Assembly (NCBI RefSeq): GCF_022682495.2
Contig: NC_071389.1
Location: 100,171,951 to 100,235,950 of the forward strand
DNA from: Desmodus rotundus
Taxonomy: Eukaryota > Chordata > Mammalia > Chiroptera > Phyllostomidae
Direction of reading: 5' to 3'
DNA length: 64,000 bases
The notes beneath the pieces were generated by a model that searched no databases, had not been told where the DNA came from, and worked only from the letters and a program-made list of their open reading frames with translations. The position numbers and the translations under genes were made by a program. Shown here one piece after another: positions 1 through 11,793 of this stretch. Every line of letters begins with the position of its first letter. The stretch's first letter is position 1.

Positions 1-2820
1 AAATTTCTAGAATAATAGAATCTTCCAAAACTGAATCAAGAAGCAGTAAGCCTGAATATACCAATAACAGCTAGTGAACTTGAAACAGTAATAAAAAATA
101 CTCAAGGCACAGAAGAACCCTTGATGGGATAGTTTCACAGGAGAACTTTATGACACGTTTAAGGAAGAGCTAATCCCTATACCTCATAGACTATTCCAAA
201 AAATCCAAGAAGGAAGACTACCAAATTCTCTTTACGAGTCAGCGCCATCTTATTCTCAAAACCAGATAAAGACACAACAAAAAAGAAAACTACAGGCCAG
301 TGTTGCTGGAGAACATAGACACTAAAATTCTCAATAAAATATTGGCATATAAGATCCACAAACACATCAAAAAGATCATACACCATGATCAAGTGGGATT
401 CATCTCAGGGATGCAAAGATGGTATAATATTCACAAATCAATAACTTTAATACATCATGTGAACAAAATGAAAGACAAAAATCAGATAATCATGTAAATA
501 GATGCATATAAAGCATTTGATAAGGTACAGCACCCATTTATGATAAAAACACTCAGCAAATGGGAGTAGAGGGACCACACCTCAACATAATAAAGGCCAT
601 ATAGGAGAAACCTACAGCCAGCATCATGCTCACTGGGTAAAATCTCAAAGCTTTCTCAAGAAGTTCAGGAATAAGACAAGGATGTCCACTTTTACTGCTT
701 CTATTTAACATAGAATTGGAAGTCTTTTTTTTTTTTGAATCATACAATCTGTGATTTTTTGTGACTAGCTCTTTTTTTAATTTTAATTTTTTATTGTTAT
801 TCAATTACAGTTGTGTGCCTTTTCTCCCCATCCCTCCACCCCACCCCAGCCAAACCCCCTTCCCTCCCCCACTTCCACCCTCCCCTTTGATTTTATCCAT
901 GTGTCCTTTATAGTAGTTCCTGTAATCCCCTCTCCTCACTGTCCCCTCCCCACTCCCCCCTGTCCATTCTTAGATTGTTCTTAACTTCAATGTCTCTGGT
1001 TATATTTTGTTTCCTTTTTTTTCTATTTATTATGTTCCAGCTTAGCCACAGTGATCAGATAAGAAGAAAAACAAGGCATCCAAATTGAATAGGAGGAAGT
1101 AAAACTGTTATTGTTTGCAGATGACATGACAGTGTACATAGAAAACCCTATAAGCTCCACCAAAAACTACTCTACCTAGTAAGTGAATTTGGCAAACAAC
1201 AGAATACAAAGTCAATATTCAGATATCAAAAGCATTTTTGTACACCAACAAAGAGATATCAGAAATAGAAATGAGGGGAAAATACCATTTGCTAGAGCAA
1301 CAAGAAAAATAAAGTATCTGGAAATAAACCTAACCAAGGAGGAAGAAGATCTATACTCAGAAAACTAACACAACACTGAAGGAAGAAATTAAGGAAGACA
1401 TAAATAAATGGAACCATATATCATGCTCATGGATTGGAAGAACTGACATCATCAAAATGTCCCTACTACCCAAAGCAATTTATAGATCCAACACAATCCC
1501 TATTAAAATATGAAGGAAATATTTTATAGATAGAGAACAAATGTATGAAAAATTTAAATGGAACCATAGAGGACCCCAAATACTCAGCAATTTTGAGAAA
1601 GAAGAACAAAGTAGGAGGGAGGATCACAATATATGATATCAATCTATATTATAAGGCTACTGTAATCAAAATGATCTGGTACTGGCATAATAACAGACAT
1701 ATAAATCAATGGAACAGAATAGATATCCCAGAAATAAACCCATGTCTCTATGGTTAATTAATATTTGACAAAGGGGGCAGGAGCATAAAATGAAACAAAA
1801 ATAGCCTCTTCAACAAATAGTGTTGGGAGATCTGGACAGCTACATACAGAAAAATTAAACACCAACTTCTACCATACATAAAAATAAAATCAAGATGGAT
1901 AAAAGACTTAAATATAAGTTGCGACAGCATAAAAGCCCTAGAGAAGAACATAGGCAGGAAAATCTCAGATATTCCACAGAGTAATATTTTCACCAATATT
2001 TCCCTAAGTAAGGAAAGGAAAGAAGAAACAAATTGGACTTCATCAAAATAAAAATTCTGCATGACTAAAAAAAAAATCAGCAAAATGAATAGGAAACCAA
2101 CCATGTGGGAAAATATATTTGCCAATGATAGCTCAGACAAGAGTTTAATCTCCATAATATATAAAGAATTCACAGGAATCCACACCAGGAAGACAAATAA
2201 CCCAATTAAAAAAGGGGCAAAGCTCCAGAACAAACACATCTCCAAGGAGGACATACAGAGGGCCCAGAAACAGGAAAGGACTCTCAGCATCACTAGCCAT
2301 CAGAGAAATGCAAATTAAAACCACAATGAGATACCACTTGACACTGGTAAGAATGACCAATATAAACAATTCAATAAACAAGTGTTGGCTAGGTTGTGGA
2401 GGAAAGGGAACGCTAGTACATTGTTGGTGGGAATGCAGACTGGTACAGCCACTTTGGAAAACAGTATGTAATTTTCTTTTTTATATTTACATAAAAATAT
2501 AAAGTGGAACTGCATTTTGACCTAGCAATTCCACTTCTGGTATTATACTCCAAGAATACTGAAACACCAATCCATAAGAACCTATGCACCCCAATGTTCA
2601 TAGCAGTGCAATTTATATTAGCGAAATTCTGGAAACAGCCTAAGTAAATGAGTGGATGAAAAAACTGTGGTATATTTACACAATGGAATGCTAGGCAGAT
2701 GAAAGAAAGGAGTAGCTACCTTTCACATCAGCATAGATGGAACTGGAGAACATTACGCTAAGTGAAAAAAGCCAGGCAATGAAAGACAAATACCATATGA
2801 TCTCACCTATAAGCAGAACC
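1..2820 (+). pseudogene. L1 ORF2 remnant (RT to C-terminus) of element A
   Basis: ORF2p is the L1 endonuclease/reverse transcriptase. This copy holds only the part from just before the RT palm to the C-terminus. Readable blocks include the segment around 300-480 ([20 protein letters not shown]), a FADD-type active site at about 1117-1130 after the inserted fragment, and the cysteine-rich end near 2360-2460 ([18 protein letters not shown]). Stops and frameshifts lie between the blocks, and the coding frame is broken by the insertion at 725-1040. It cannot make a functional protein. The end is placed by alignment with the ISPLTGT-stop C-terminus seen in the younger copies. Confidence 0.93.
725..1040 (-). 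mobile_element. L1 3'UTR fragment with extra 3' sequence, inserted in element A
   Basis: This is a reverse-strand L1 3' end, 5' truncated close to the ORF2 stop (the right edge reads TATGTTCCAG). It interrupts element A between the halves of the 'gaagtc/ctagccac' stretch of ORF2. On its own sense strand it reads 3'UTR, an A-rich tail (771-790 here), then about 34 bases of non-tail sequence (737-770), then a second run of 12 A (725-736). Two tails with sequence between them are the usual mark of 3' transduction. No convincing TSD is visible beyond a few bases. Confidence 0.9.
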
Positions 2821-3098
2821 AAATCAACAAAACAAATAAGTGAGCAAATAGAACCAGAGACATGGAGATAATGAAACCAGACAGTAACCAGAGGGAATGG
2901 GGAAGGGGTGTTACAGGGGAAAGAATGGGAAGGGTCATCAAGAAACACTATAAAGGACCTGTGCACAAAGACAACAGGGTGGTGGAGTATTGAATGTGGG
3001 AGGTGGGAATGGGTGGGGCAGGGGTGAATCATGGGGGGTAAAAGGGAACAACAATGAAAATTGTAATTGACCAACAATGAAAAAATAAAAATAAAAAA

Positions 3099-4890
3099 TG
3101 ATAGTCATCATTGTCAAGACTGAAAGAAAGAGAATAGTAAAGAGTTAGTGTGACCTCTTGATGTTGAAAAAGCTCAGCATCTTGGGCTTCAGCCCCTTGA
3201 GCTCTAAGAGGCTGGAGCCCAAGATGCAGGAAGAAGCGATGGTGGGAGTTGAAGTTTAAGATGAAAGCAGGCCAGGTCACATAGGGCCATGTAGTCCCAA
3301 TTTAATACTGACTTAAGTGGGAAGCATTCAAGGATCTTAAGCCCAGGAACTATGATCTGAATAGTTTATTTTTAAAGAAAATTTTGGTAACTTCTTTTGC
3401 CATCTTTACAATTACTTTTAAAGAATTGAGTTAATCAAGTACAAAAGTGACACAGATTAGCAATTAAATCAACATAAATTATTTTGTCATTAAGAAGCAA
3501 ATTGTAACAACAACAATTCAGACCTTGCCATAAGCTATAATTCACTTAGAAGAAGAGATAAACTTCAGGAAGAAATAATGAATAATAATCCACTTAATAA
3601 TGGACATGGGACAAGATTTAAATTTCTTGCTGACACTGACAATACAGTGAAAACTTATAACATACAACCTCCATGCATGAATGCCTTGAACTCTTACTGT
3701 TTATGCATGAAAACAAGTTGATAGCAGCTTACCCAAGTCAGGATAGCAATCCTTACATAAATTTAACAACAATCTTTTCATCTTCATGTGAGTGTTGTGA
3801 AGCTAAAAACAACTATTCTAATTTTTTCAGTCAACCATGGAAGAAAAAGGGCTGAATTATCTTTTCCCATGTTTTCCCTATAGAAGTTGTTTTTTCAAAA
3901 TTGTTATCCTCCAACAAGGCAAAGACTAAGAAGCAGAAAAAAAGATGTGATAAAAGTGTGTTAGGCAATTAACAAATTTCATAATACATGAGTCTTTATC
4001 AGCTTTTTAAATTTTTTGTGTTAAACAAATATTTGCTTTCATTACTAACCATATATCTTTATATTATTGTTTTTAAAGAGGGCATGGCAAATGCTGGTCA
4101 CTCTGTTGGAGGTGTGGCTTGATTGTCAAGGCACAGGAAGAATTGTCTGTGCATGGGGAATGATTGGGTAGGTAGATGGGGACAAAAGAAAACTGAAAGG
4201 ATGAATGACATTACAACTTTTAAAACTTAAAAGTTACATCTAAATTAAGGGACAGGTCAAAAGAGCAGAGTATCTGAGGGTTTTGCAGACTCTTTGAAAC
4301 TGCGCTAGAAGGAAGACCAATGACATTTCCCCATGTGGCAAATAACTCAGCAAGTGTTTTAAGTATCATGATACATTTTTTTTCCATTTCTGTCTTTCTC
4401 TTTGCCCTGAGAAAGGCAAAGGCTGTATTCCTGAAATAATAAACAATGTATTTATTAGTTTATTAGTTTATTTATTTATGTATTTAATTGTTCATGATAT
4501 TTATTAACTTTCTTTTGCAGATTTCACATATTGAATCTGGAGAGTGGTGACAATCTTATTAATTGCAATAATATATTATATTCTACCAGCATTTGAGAGA
4601 GATCACGGGAAATAATATTGTGAAGTAAAAATCATAATTTTAAGAGTGTTTCTTGTACCTTCAGAAATTTCAAAACCAGAGATAACACAATACAGACAAA
4701 TACAAACAAGTTCTGAGGTTTTGTGAAATTGTACTATAATAATGATCATGTAAAACCTAACATGGGCCATCACTGCGTTGGTTGTGAGCTTGTCATACGT
4801 GGCCTTTATCATGATAAAGACTCGGTAGTCCGTGTGAATTTTCTCATCTCAGCCACAAAGCCTCAGACACTGCAGGCCGGTGACCCTATC
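3099..4890. other. Intergenic DNA without a recognisable gene
   Basis: This AT-rich stretch lies between L1 elements A and B. I see no coding frame of note. It holds a strong inverted repeat at 3177-3227 (listed separately) and an AT-rich simple run near 4440-4510. About 3265-3395 resembles, in base order only, a common ancient mammalian interspersed repeat; I cannot name the family. The last about 150 bases before 4891 are not L1 and give the left flank of element B. Confidence 0.7.
3177..3227. repeat. Short perfect-like hairpin (18-bp arms, 15-nt loop)
   Basis: The left arm at 3177-3194 (GCATCTTGGGCTTCAGCC) pairs with the right arm at 3210-3227 (GGCTGGAGCCCAAGATGC). There is one mismatch, which would be a G-U pair in one of the two RNA strands. 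The 15-nt loop at 3195-3209 contains GAGCTC. It is outside the L1 elements. It could be a small inverted duplication, the stem of a structured RNA, or the remnant of a palindromic repeat. The pairing is seen directly; any function is unknown. Confidence 0.85.
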
Positions 4891-6606
4891 AGCAAATGGC
4901 GGCCAGATAGGTGGGAGCAGAGTCCACTTCCTCTCAATGCCAGTGAAATACTTAGCTGATCTGAGGAGCAGAGTGAACAGCCAACAGTATTCCAGCATAT
5001 ATGAAGATCGGAGACCAAAGATAGAGGACATTGAAAGATCAGACTGCAATAAGAGTGCTTAAGGGCAGTAAGGTCCCTGGGACCAGCAAGGGCAACAGGG
5101 CGGCAGAAGCCCCCGGCCGGGACACAGGGTCTGCTGCAGGATTCTCGGGAGAGAGCCAGGCTGGGCTGTGTGAGCAGCCAGGTGCTTGTTTGGACCAGGG
5201 GGTCTTGAATAGGAAGAATTTCTCAAAAAGGAAAAGAAAATAGAGGCACTCAGGGGCTAGTTAGAGAACTCTCCCCAGCAGCTGCGCCCTCTGGCACCCA
5301 TCTCCCCTCAGCCCCTGGACTGTGAACGCAGAAAAACAGCCCCGGCGCTCACCTGAAACCCGGCTGGCGCGCACCCAGATTAGCGGACTAGGGGCCCACA
5401 ACTGAAACTCTGGGTGAGCACGCACCCTGATAAGCGGCCCGGCTGCCTGGGCGCCAGACCCAAAGTGCCTCAGTGGGTGCGTATCCCAATCAGTGTCCTG
5501 GGGCCCACAACTGAAACCTCGGGTGGGTGCCCAACCGGATCAGTGGCTGGCTGTCCCCATGCACAGATTCAAAGCGGGGGTTCGGCAGCCAACCTAGGAC
5601 CAAAGCAGAGATCCCCACACAACCCCATCAATGGCCTGGCTGCCTGCAGGAGACCACACCCAAAAGCACCAGTTCTGAAAAACTCCTAAATAGCCCCAGC
5701 ACACAGAACCCTGCAGGACCTACTGGCTCTCTAGGAGGAAGCCAGAATGCCCAGCAGAGGCAAGCTGCAGGGCTAGGGGAGACTGCATTCCCCAGAAACA
5801 CTCCAGCCAGTAGGGGGCTGAACTACCCCATAGCAGTACCAAGAGCCCCTAGCATCTAAGACAGCAAAGAGCAAGAAAGTGGAATGTGACTTGCCCCTAA
5901 GTGGTGCAATGCAAGGACAGCACAGCTGGTGAACTAAAGGCCTAGTGGGGAGCAGAAGGACCCTGAGGAACTGGACTGGACGCTGAACAACAGCGAACAG
6001 TGTGGCTCAGGAAGGGAGAAAACTGAAACCAATCCTTCCAACTACCCCCTCACACTCAACAGATGGGAAGAGCAGCAGAACTAACCTGACCAGTTTAAAG
6101 CCAGCAGAAGACTTTTTTTTTTCCTTCTTACCTCCTTTCCCCCTGAATTCCTTTGTCCTTTCTGTCCTTCTTTCTTTTTTTTTTCCTTCTTCCTTCCATC
6201 CTTTACCTTTTTTTATTCCTTCTTCCTGCCTTCTTTTATTCATTCTTTTGTATTGATTTTTGTTAAAATTCCTTCTTATCTTGCCTCCGATCTTTCTTTA
6301 TTCTTTCTTCCTTCCTTCCTTTCCTTTTCTCTTCCCTTTTTCCCTCGTTCCCTTCTCTTTTTTTTTTTGTCCATCTTCCTCTTTTTCCCACAGGTGAGAC
6401 AAGAAACCTGGAGTGCTGAAAAGACCACAGTTAGACCGTGTTACACCCATAAACATCACCTCAAGACCAGTGAGCACAGGAGATTAAGGAGACAGCATCA
6501 CTGAATCCCATTGGCACTCTACCATAGAAGTTCATACCATAAACCCAGGGAGTCAGAATAGATCAATTTAAGAAGCAGAGGCTAACAGGAAGAGTCTCAC
6601 AAACAA
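4891..6606 (+). promoter_or_regulatory. L1-B 5'UTR / internal promoter region
   Basis: The 5'UTR of L1 carries the RNA polymerase II internal promoter. Here the first about 800 bp are GC- and CpG-rich. They include two copies of a short unit containing GGGCCCACAACTGAAAC (about 5391-5410 and 5502-5521). A polypyrimidine block rich in TTCC/TTTC at about 6110-6390 follows. The region then runs into the leader before ORF1. The 5' edge is chosen by alignment with the start of copies G and I (AAGATGGCAGTGAGATAGG-like). Promoter activity is known for L1 as a family; it is not shown here. Confidence 0.8.
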
Positions 6607-7536
6607 TGGGAAGACAAAGAAAAATTCCCAAATGAAGGAAAGGACGAAGCCTCAGAAAGAATGCTAACTGAAAAAGAGACAACTCAGCTATCAGATACTG
6701 AGCTCAAAGCAATGGTTATCAGGAAGCTCACTGAGCGCTCTGAGCTCACAGAGAACTACCAGAAACGACAGGGAAACTACAATGAACTCACTGAAAACTA
6801 TATCAACATGAAAAAGGAAATAGAAACTATCAACAAGGGCCAAGAGGAAATGAAGAATAAAATTTCTGAATTGAAGACCACAGTAGAAGGAATGAAAAGC
6901 AGACTTGATGAAGCAGAGGATCAGATCAGCGAGCTGGAGGACAAATTAGAAAAAAAACACCCAGAGAGAGCAAGAAAAGGAAAAGAGGCTCAGAAAGAAG
7001 AAGAGGTAATAAGGGATATGCAGGACAACATGAAACATAACAATATCCTTATAATAGGAATACCAGAAGGAGAAGAAGAAGGGCAAGGAATAGAAAACCT
7101 GTTTGAAAAAGTAATGATGGAAAATTTCCCTAATCTGATGAGAGAAAAAGTCACCCAAATCCAGGAAACACAGAGAGTCACAAGGAAGAGGAACCCAAAG
7201 AGGCCCACTGCAAGATACATCATAATTAAAATGGCAAATTTCCAAGACAAAGAGAGGATCTTAAAGGCAGCAAGGGAGAAACAGTAAGTAACATCCAAGG
7301 GAGCCCCAAGAAGGTTAGCAACTGACTCCTCAAAGGAAACGATCCAAGCTAGAAGAGAATGGCACAAAATATTCCAACTAATGAGAACCAGAGGCCTGCA
7401 ACCATGACTACACTACCCAGCAAGGCTCTCAATCAAGATAGAAGACCAAAGAAAGAGTTTCCCAGACGAAAGAAGTCTAAAAGAATACACTTCCACTAAA
7501 CCAGCTCTGCAAGAGATGCTAAAGGGACTGCTTTAA
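6607..7536 (+). pseudogene. L1 ORF1 (RNA-binding protein), broken, element B
   Basis: ORF1p is the L1 RNA-binding chaperone that coats L1 RNA as a trimer. The original ATG is at 6607. Two single-base losses just after it throw the frame, and an open segment of 208 codons starts at the internal ATG 6661. It has the heptad-rich coiled coil (MKKEIETINKGQEEMKNKIS), the RRM-like IIGIPEGEEEGQGIENLFEK block, and part of the C-terminal domain. A nonsense change at 7285-7287 (GAA to TAA by comparison with the other copies) ends it. Past that stop the C-terminal domain can still be read to the normal stop at 7534-7536, with another stop inside. Confidence 0.92.
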
Positions 7537-7582
7537 GGAAAGGAAGGAAAAGAGAAAGACAGAGGAACACAGGTAGGAAAAA

Positions 7583-10500
7583 ATGGCAATGAATAACTAC
7601 CTATCAATAATAATATTAAACGTAAATGGATTAAATGCTCAAATCAAAAGACATAGAAAAGCAGAATGGATAAGAAAACATGACCCACACATATGCGGCC
7701 TACAAGAGACCCATCTCAGGACAAAAGACTTGCACAGACTGAAAGTGAAGGGATGCAAACAACTTTTCCAAGTAAGTGGAGAGGAAAAAAAAGCAATACT
7801 CATATCAGACAAAATAGACTTCCAAAGAAGGGCCATAAAGAGAGACCTAGAAGGGCACATCAAAATACTAAAAGGAAAAATCCACCAAGAAGACATAAAC
7901 ATTGTAAATATATATGCACCCAACACAGGAGCACCCAAATACATGAAGAAAATCTTGGAGGACTTCAAGAAAGATATTGACAGCAATACAATTATAATAG
8001 GGGACTTTAACACCCCACGGTCAAAAATGGACAGGTCTTCCGAACAAAATATCAACAAGGACAGTGTGTCACTTAACAATACCCTAGAGGAAAAGGACTT
8101 AACTGATATATATAGAGCTTTTCATCCCAAGGAAGCAAAATACACATTCTTCTCAAGTTTACATGGAATTTTTTCAAAGATAGACCACATGATAGGACAC
8201 AAAGCAAGCCTCAACAAATTCAAGAAAATTGAAATCATATCAAACATTTGCTCTGACCACAAGGGACTGAAACGAGAAACCAACCACAAAGGAAAAAACT
8301 CAAAACACTCAAAATCATGGATACTGAATAGCATGCTATTAAACAATGTATGGGTCAAGAACGAGAACAGGGAAGAAATCAAAACCTTTCTGGAAACAAA
8401 TGACAATGAACTCACAACAACCCAAAACCTATGGGACACAGCAAAGGTAGTCCTGAGAGGGAAGTTCATAGCAATACAGGCCTACCTTAAAAAGATAGAA
8501 ACATTTCAAGTAAACAACCTAACCCTACGCCTACAAGAACTGGAGGAACAACAACAAAGACAGCCCAGAGCAAGCAGAAGGAAGGAAATAACCAAGATCA
8601 GAGCAGAGTTAAATGACATAGAGACTAAAAGCACAATTCTAAGGATCAATGAATCCAGGAGCTGGTTCTTTGAAAAGATAAACAAAATCGACAAGCCTTC
8701 AATAGGCTCATCAAGAAAAAAAGAGAGAGGATCCAAATAAACACAATTAGACATGAAAGAGGAGAGATGGCAACTGATACCACAGAAATACAAAGGATTG
8801 TAAGAAATTACTATGAAGAACTGTATGCCAAGAAATTTGAAAACCTAGGTGAAATGGATATATTTCTTGAAAAGTACAATCTTCCAAAACTGAATGAGGA
8901 AGAAGGAGAAAACCTGAACAGACCAATAACAGCAGACATAATTGAAGCAGTCATCAAAAAACTCCCAACACCCAAAAGCCCTGGACCAGATGGTTTCACA
9001 GGAGAATTCTACAAAGCATTTAAGGAAGATCTAACCCCTATCCTTCACAAACTATTCAAAAAAATCCAAACTGATGGAAGACTCAAAAACTCTTTTTATG
9101 AAGCCAGCACCATCCTAATCCCAAAACCACATAAAGACACAACGAAGAATGAAAACTTCAGGCCAATATTGCTGATGAACATAGACGCTAAAATTCTTAA
9201 CAAAATATTGGCAATCCGCATCCAGCAATACATTAAAAAGATCATACACCATGACCAAGTGGGATTCATCCCAGGGATGCAAGGATGGTACAATATTCGC
9301 AAATCAATAAACATAATACATCACATAAACAAAAGCAAAGACAAAAACCACTTGATCATATCAATAGATGCAGAAAAAGCACTTGATGAGGTACACTACC
9401 CATTTCTCATAAAAACACTCAGCAAAGTGGGAATAAAGGGAGTATTCCTCAACATAATGAAGGCCATATAAGAGAGACCTACAGCCAACAGCAAACTCAA
9501 TGTACAGAAACTTAGAGCTTTCCCAGTAAGATCAGGAACAAGAAAAGGATGCCGTCTCTCACCACTCCTATTCAACATAGTATTGGAAGTCCTAGCCACA
9601 GGAATCAGACATAAAAATGAAATAAAAGGCATCCAAATTGGAAAGGAGGAAATGAAACTGTCACTGTTTGCAGACAACAAGATAGTGTACATGGAAAATC
9701 CTAGACTCCACCAAAAAACTACTCTACCTAATAAATGAAATTGGCAAAACAGCTGGATACAAAGTCAATACTCAGATATCAAAGGAATTCCTGTATACCA
9801 ACAATGAAACTGCAGAAACAGAAATCAGGAAAAAAGTCCCATTTGATATAGCAACAAGAAAAATAAAGTACCTAGGAATCAATGTAACCAAGGAGGTAAA
9901 AGACCTGCACTCAGAAAACTACACAACACTGAAGAAAGAAATTAAGGAAAACACAAACAAATGGAAGCATGTACCATGCTCATGGATTGGAAGAATTAAT
10001 ATCATCAAAATGGCCATACTACCCAAAGCAATTTATAGATTCAATGCAATCCCTATTAGAGTACCCATGACATATTTCACAGATATAGAACAAACATTTC
10101 AGAAATTCATATGGAACCATAAACGACCCTGAATAGCTGCAGCAATTTTGAGAAAGAAGAACAAAGCAGGAGGGATCACAATACCTGATATCAAACTGTA
10201 TTACAAGGCCAATGTAATCAAAACAGCCTGGTACTGGCATAAAAACAGGCACATAGACCAATGGAACAGAACAGAGAGCCCAGAAATAAACTAACGTCTT
10301 TATGGTCAATTAATATTTGACACAGGAAGCAGGAGCATAAAATGGAGCAAAAACAGCCTCTTCCACAGATGGTGTTGGGAGAGCTGACAGCTATGTGCAA
10401 AAAAATGAAACTCGATCACCAACTTACGCCATACACAAAAATAACCTCAAGATGTATAAAAGACTTAATTATAAGTTGTAACACCATAAAAGTCCTTGAG

Positions 10501-11308
10501 AAAACATTGGCAGGAAAATCTCAGACATTCCACACAGCAACATCTTCACAGTCATGTCCCCTAAAGCAAGGGACATAAAGGAAAGAATAAACAAATGAGA
10601 CCTCATCAAAATAAAAAGCTTCTGCATGGCCAAAGAAAACAGCACTAAATTACAAAGAGAACCAACAGTATGGGTAAACAAATATGCCAATGATACCTCA
10701 GACAAGGGCCTGATCTCCAAAATATATAAAGAACTCACATGACTCTACTCCAGGAAGACAAACAACCCAATTAAAAAATGGGCAAAGTACTTGAACAGAC
10801 ACTTCTCCAAGGAAGACATACAGAGGGCCCAGAGACATATGAGAAGATGCTCAGCATCACTAGCCATCAGAGAGATGCAAATTAAAACCAGAATGAGGTA
10901 CCATGTCACAGCAGTCAGACTGGCCAACATAAACAAATCCACAAACAAATGTTGGAGAGGATGCGGAGAAAAGGGAACCCTCGTGCACTGTTGGTGGGAA
11001 TGCAGACTGGTGAGGCCACTGTGTAAAACAGCATGGAATTTCCTCAGAAAACTAAAAATGGAACTGCCCTTTGATCCCGCAATTCCACTGCTGGGATTAT
11101 ACCCTTAGAACCCTGAAACACGAATCCAAAAGAACCTGTGCACCCCAGTGTTCACAGCAGCACTATTTACAATAGCCAAGTCCTGGAAGCACCCTAAGTG
11201 CCCATCAGCAAATGAGTGGCTCAAAAAATTATGGTACATTTACACCATGGAATTCTATGCAGCATAGAGAAAGAAGGAGCTTATACCGTTTCCAACAGCA
11301 TAGATGGA
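7583..11308 (+). pseudogene. L1 ORF2 (endonuclease/reverse transcriptase), broken, element B
   Basis: ORF2p nicks target DNA and copies L1 RNA at the nick. The start ATG is at 7583, 46 nt after the ORF1 stop. The first 385 codons (7583-8740) hold the endonuclease with [30 protein letters not shown] and SDHKGLK. A frameshift near 8740 moves the frame; 8767-9471 then carries the RT ([30 protein letters not shown]). The RT active site reads FADN (about 9667-9678) instead of FADD. The cysteine-rich end is at about 10950-11010. The frame is cut at 11308 before its normal C-terminus. It is not functional. Confidence 0.95.
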
Positions 11309-11313
11309 AAGAT

Positions 11314-11793
11314 CTCTTCTTCTTCTCCCTCTGGTATCTGTATTATACAGATATTATTATGTTTCATGTTGTCCTGCATTTCCCTACATCCCTCTTCATT
11401 CTTTTTGTGCCTCTTTTCCTTTTCTTGCTCTTTCTCAGTGTTTTTTTTCTACTTTGTCCTCAGGTTGCTGATCCAATCCTCTGCTTCATCAAGTCTGCTT
11501 TTGATTCCTTCTACTGTGTTCTTCAGTGCCGAAATTGTATCCTTCATTTCCTCTTGGCCCTTGTTGATAGTTTCTATTTCCTTTTTCATGTTGATATAGT
11601 TTTCAGTGAGTTCATTGTAGTTTCCCTGTCGTTTCTGGTAGTTCTCTGTGAGCTCAGAGAGCTCAGTGAGCTTCCTGATAACCATTGCTTTGAACTCAGT
11701 ATCTGATAGTTGAGTTGCCTCTTTTTCAGTTAGCATTCTTTCTGAGGCTTCCTCCTTTCCTTTCATTTGGGGATTGTTTCTTTGTCTTCCCAT
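11314..11793 (-). pseudogene. L1 ORF1 N-terminal half, element C
   Basis: The ATG is at 11791-11793 on the minus strand and the first 114 codons are open. They cover the N-terminal tail (MGRQRNNPQMKGKEEASER) and most of the coiled coil (MKKEIETINKGQEEMKDTIS). A short deletion near 11450-11470 throws the frame (ending DWISNLRTK). The RRM start (IIGIPEGEEEE-like) can be read in another frame up to the break at 11314. No C-terminal domain is present, so the fragment could not bind RNA as normal ORF1p does. Confidence 0.9.

Larger units (their letters stand above)
1..3098 (+). mobile_element. L1 element A, 3' part (left edge outside window)
   Basis: This LINE-1 retrotransposon on the + strand enters the window inside the reverse transcriptase region of ORF2. 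It runs through the ORF2 C-terminus and a G-rich 3'UTR to an A-rich tail at about 3065-3098. It aligns by eye, block for block, with the ORF2 of the other copies, for example the region before the FADD motif and the cysteine-rich end. It is more diverged than copies G, H and I, with many stops. A reverse-strand L1 fragment splits it at 725-1040. No right-hand target-site duplication can be tested because the left end is off the window. Confidence 0.95.
4891..11308 (+). mobile_element. L1 element B, nearly full length, 3' end missing
   Basis: This young-type L1 on the + strand has a 5'UTR (4891-6606), a broken ORF1 (6607-7536), a 46-nt gap, and ORF2 from 7583. It stops abruptly at about 11308, inside the last part of ORF2, without 3'UTR or A-tail. 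After about 5 unmatched bases the sequence turns into a reverse-strand L1 5' half (element C). Both outer ends are L1 5' ends. The flanks of the pair (left of 4891, right of 13390) show no TSD to me, so the junction looks like a later rearrangement rather than a simple insertion. Confidence 0.93.

Noticed and set aside
1754..2293. Open frame of 179 codons on the minus strand
   Set aside because: It is antisense to the ORF2 C-terminus of L1-A. Leu/Phe/Ser-rich antisense frames of this kind recur at the homologous place in several L1 copies (for example 27456-27860 and 30241-30564). They come from the A-rich, T-poor sense strand, not from a gene.
6002..6504. Ser/Phe/Leu-rich frames with apparent signal-like or membrane segments
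   Set aside because: They are translations of the polypyrimidine tract in the L1-B 5'UTR; the same appears in G at 23240-23533. They are low-complexity artefacts.
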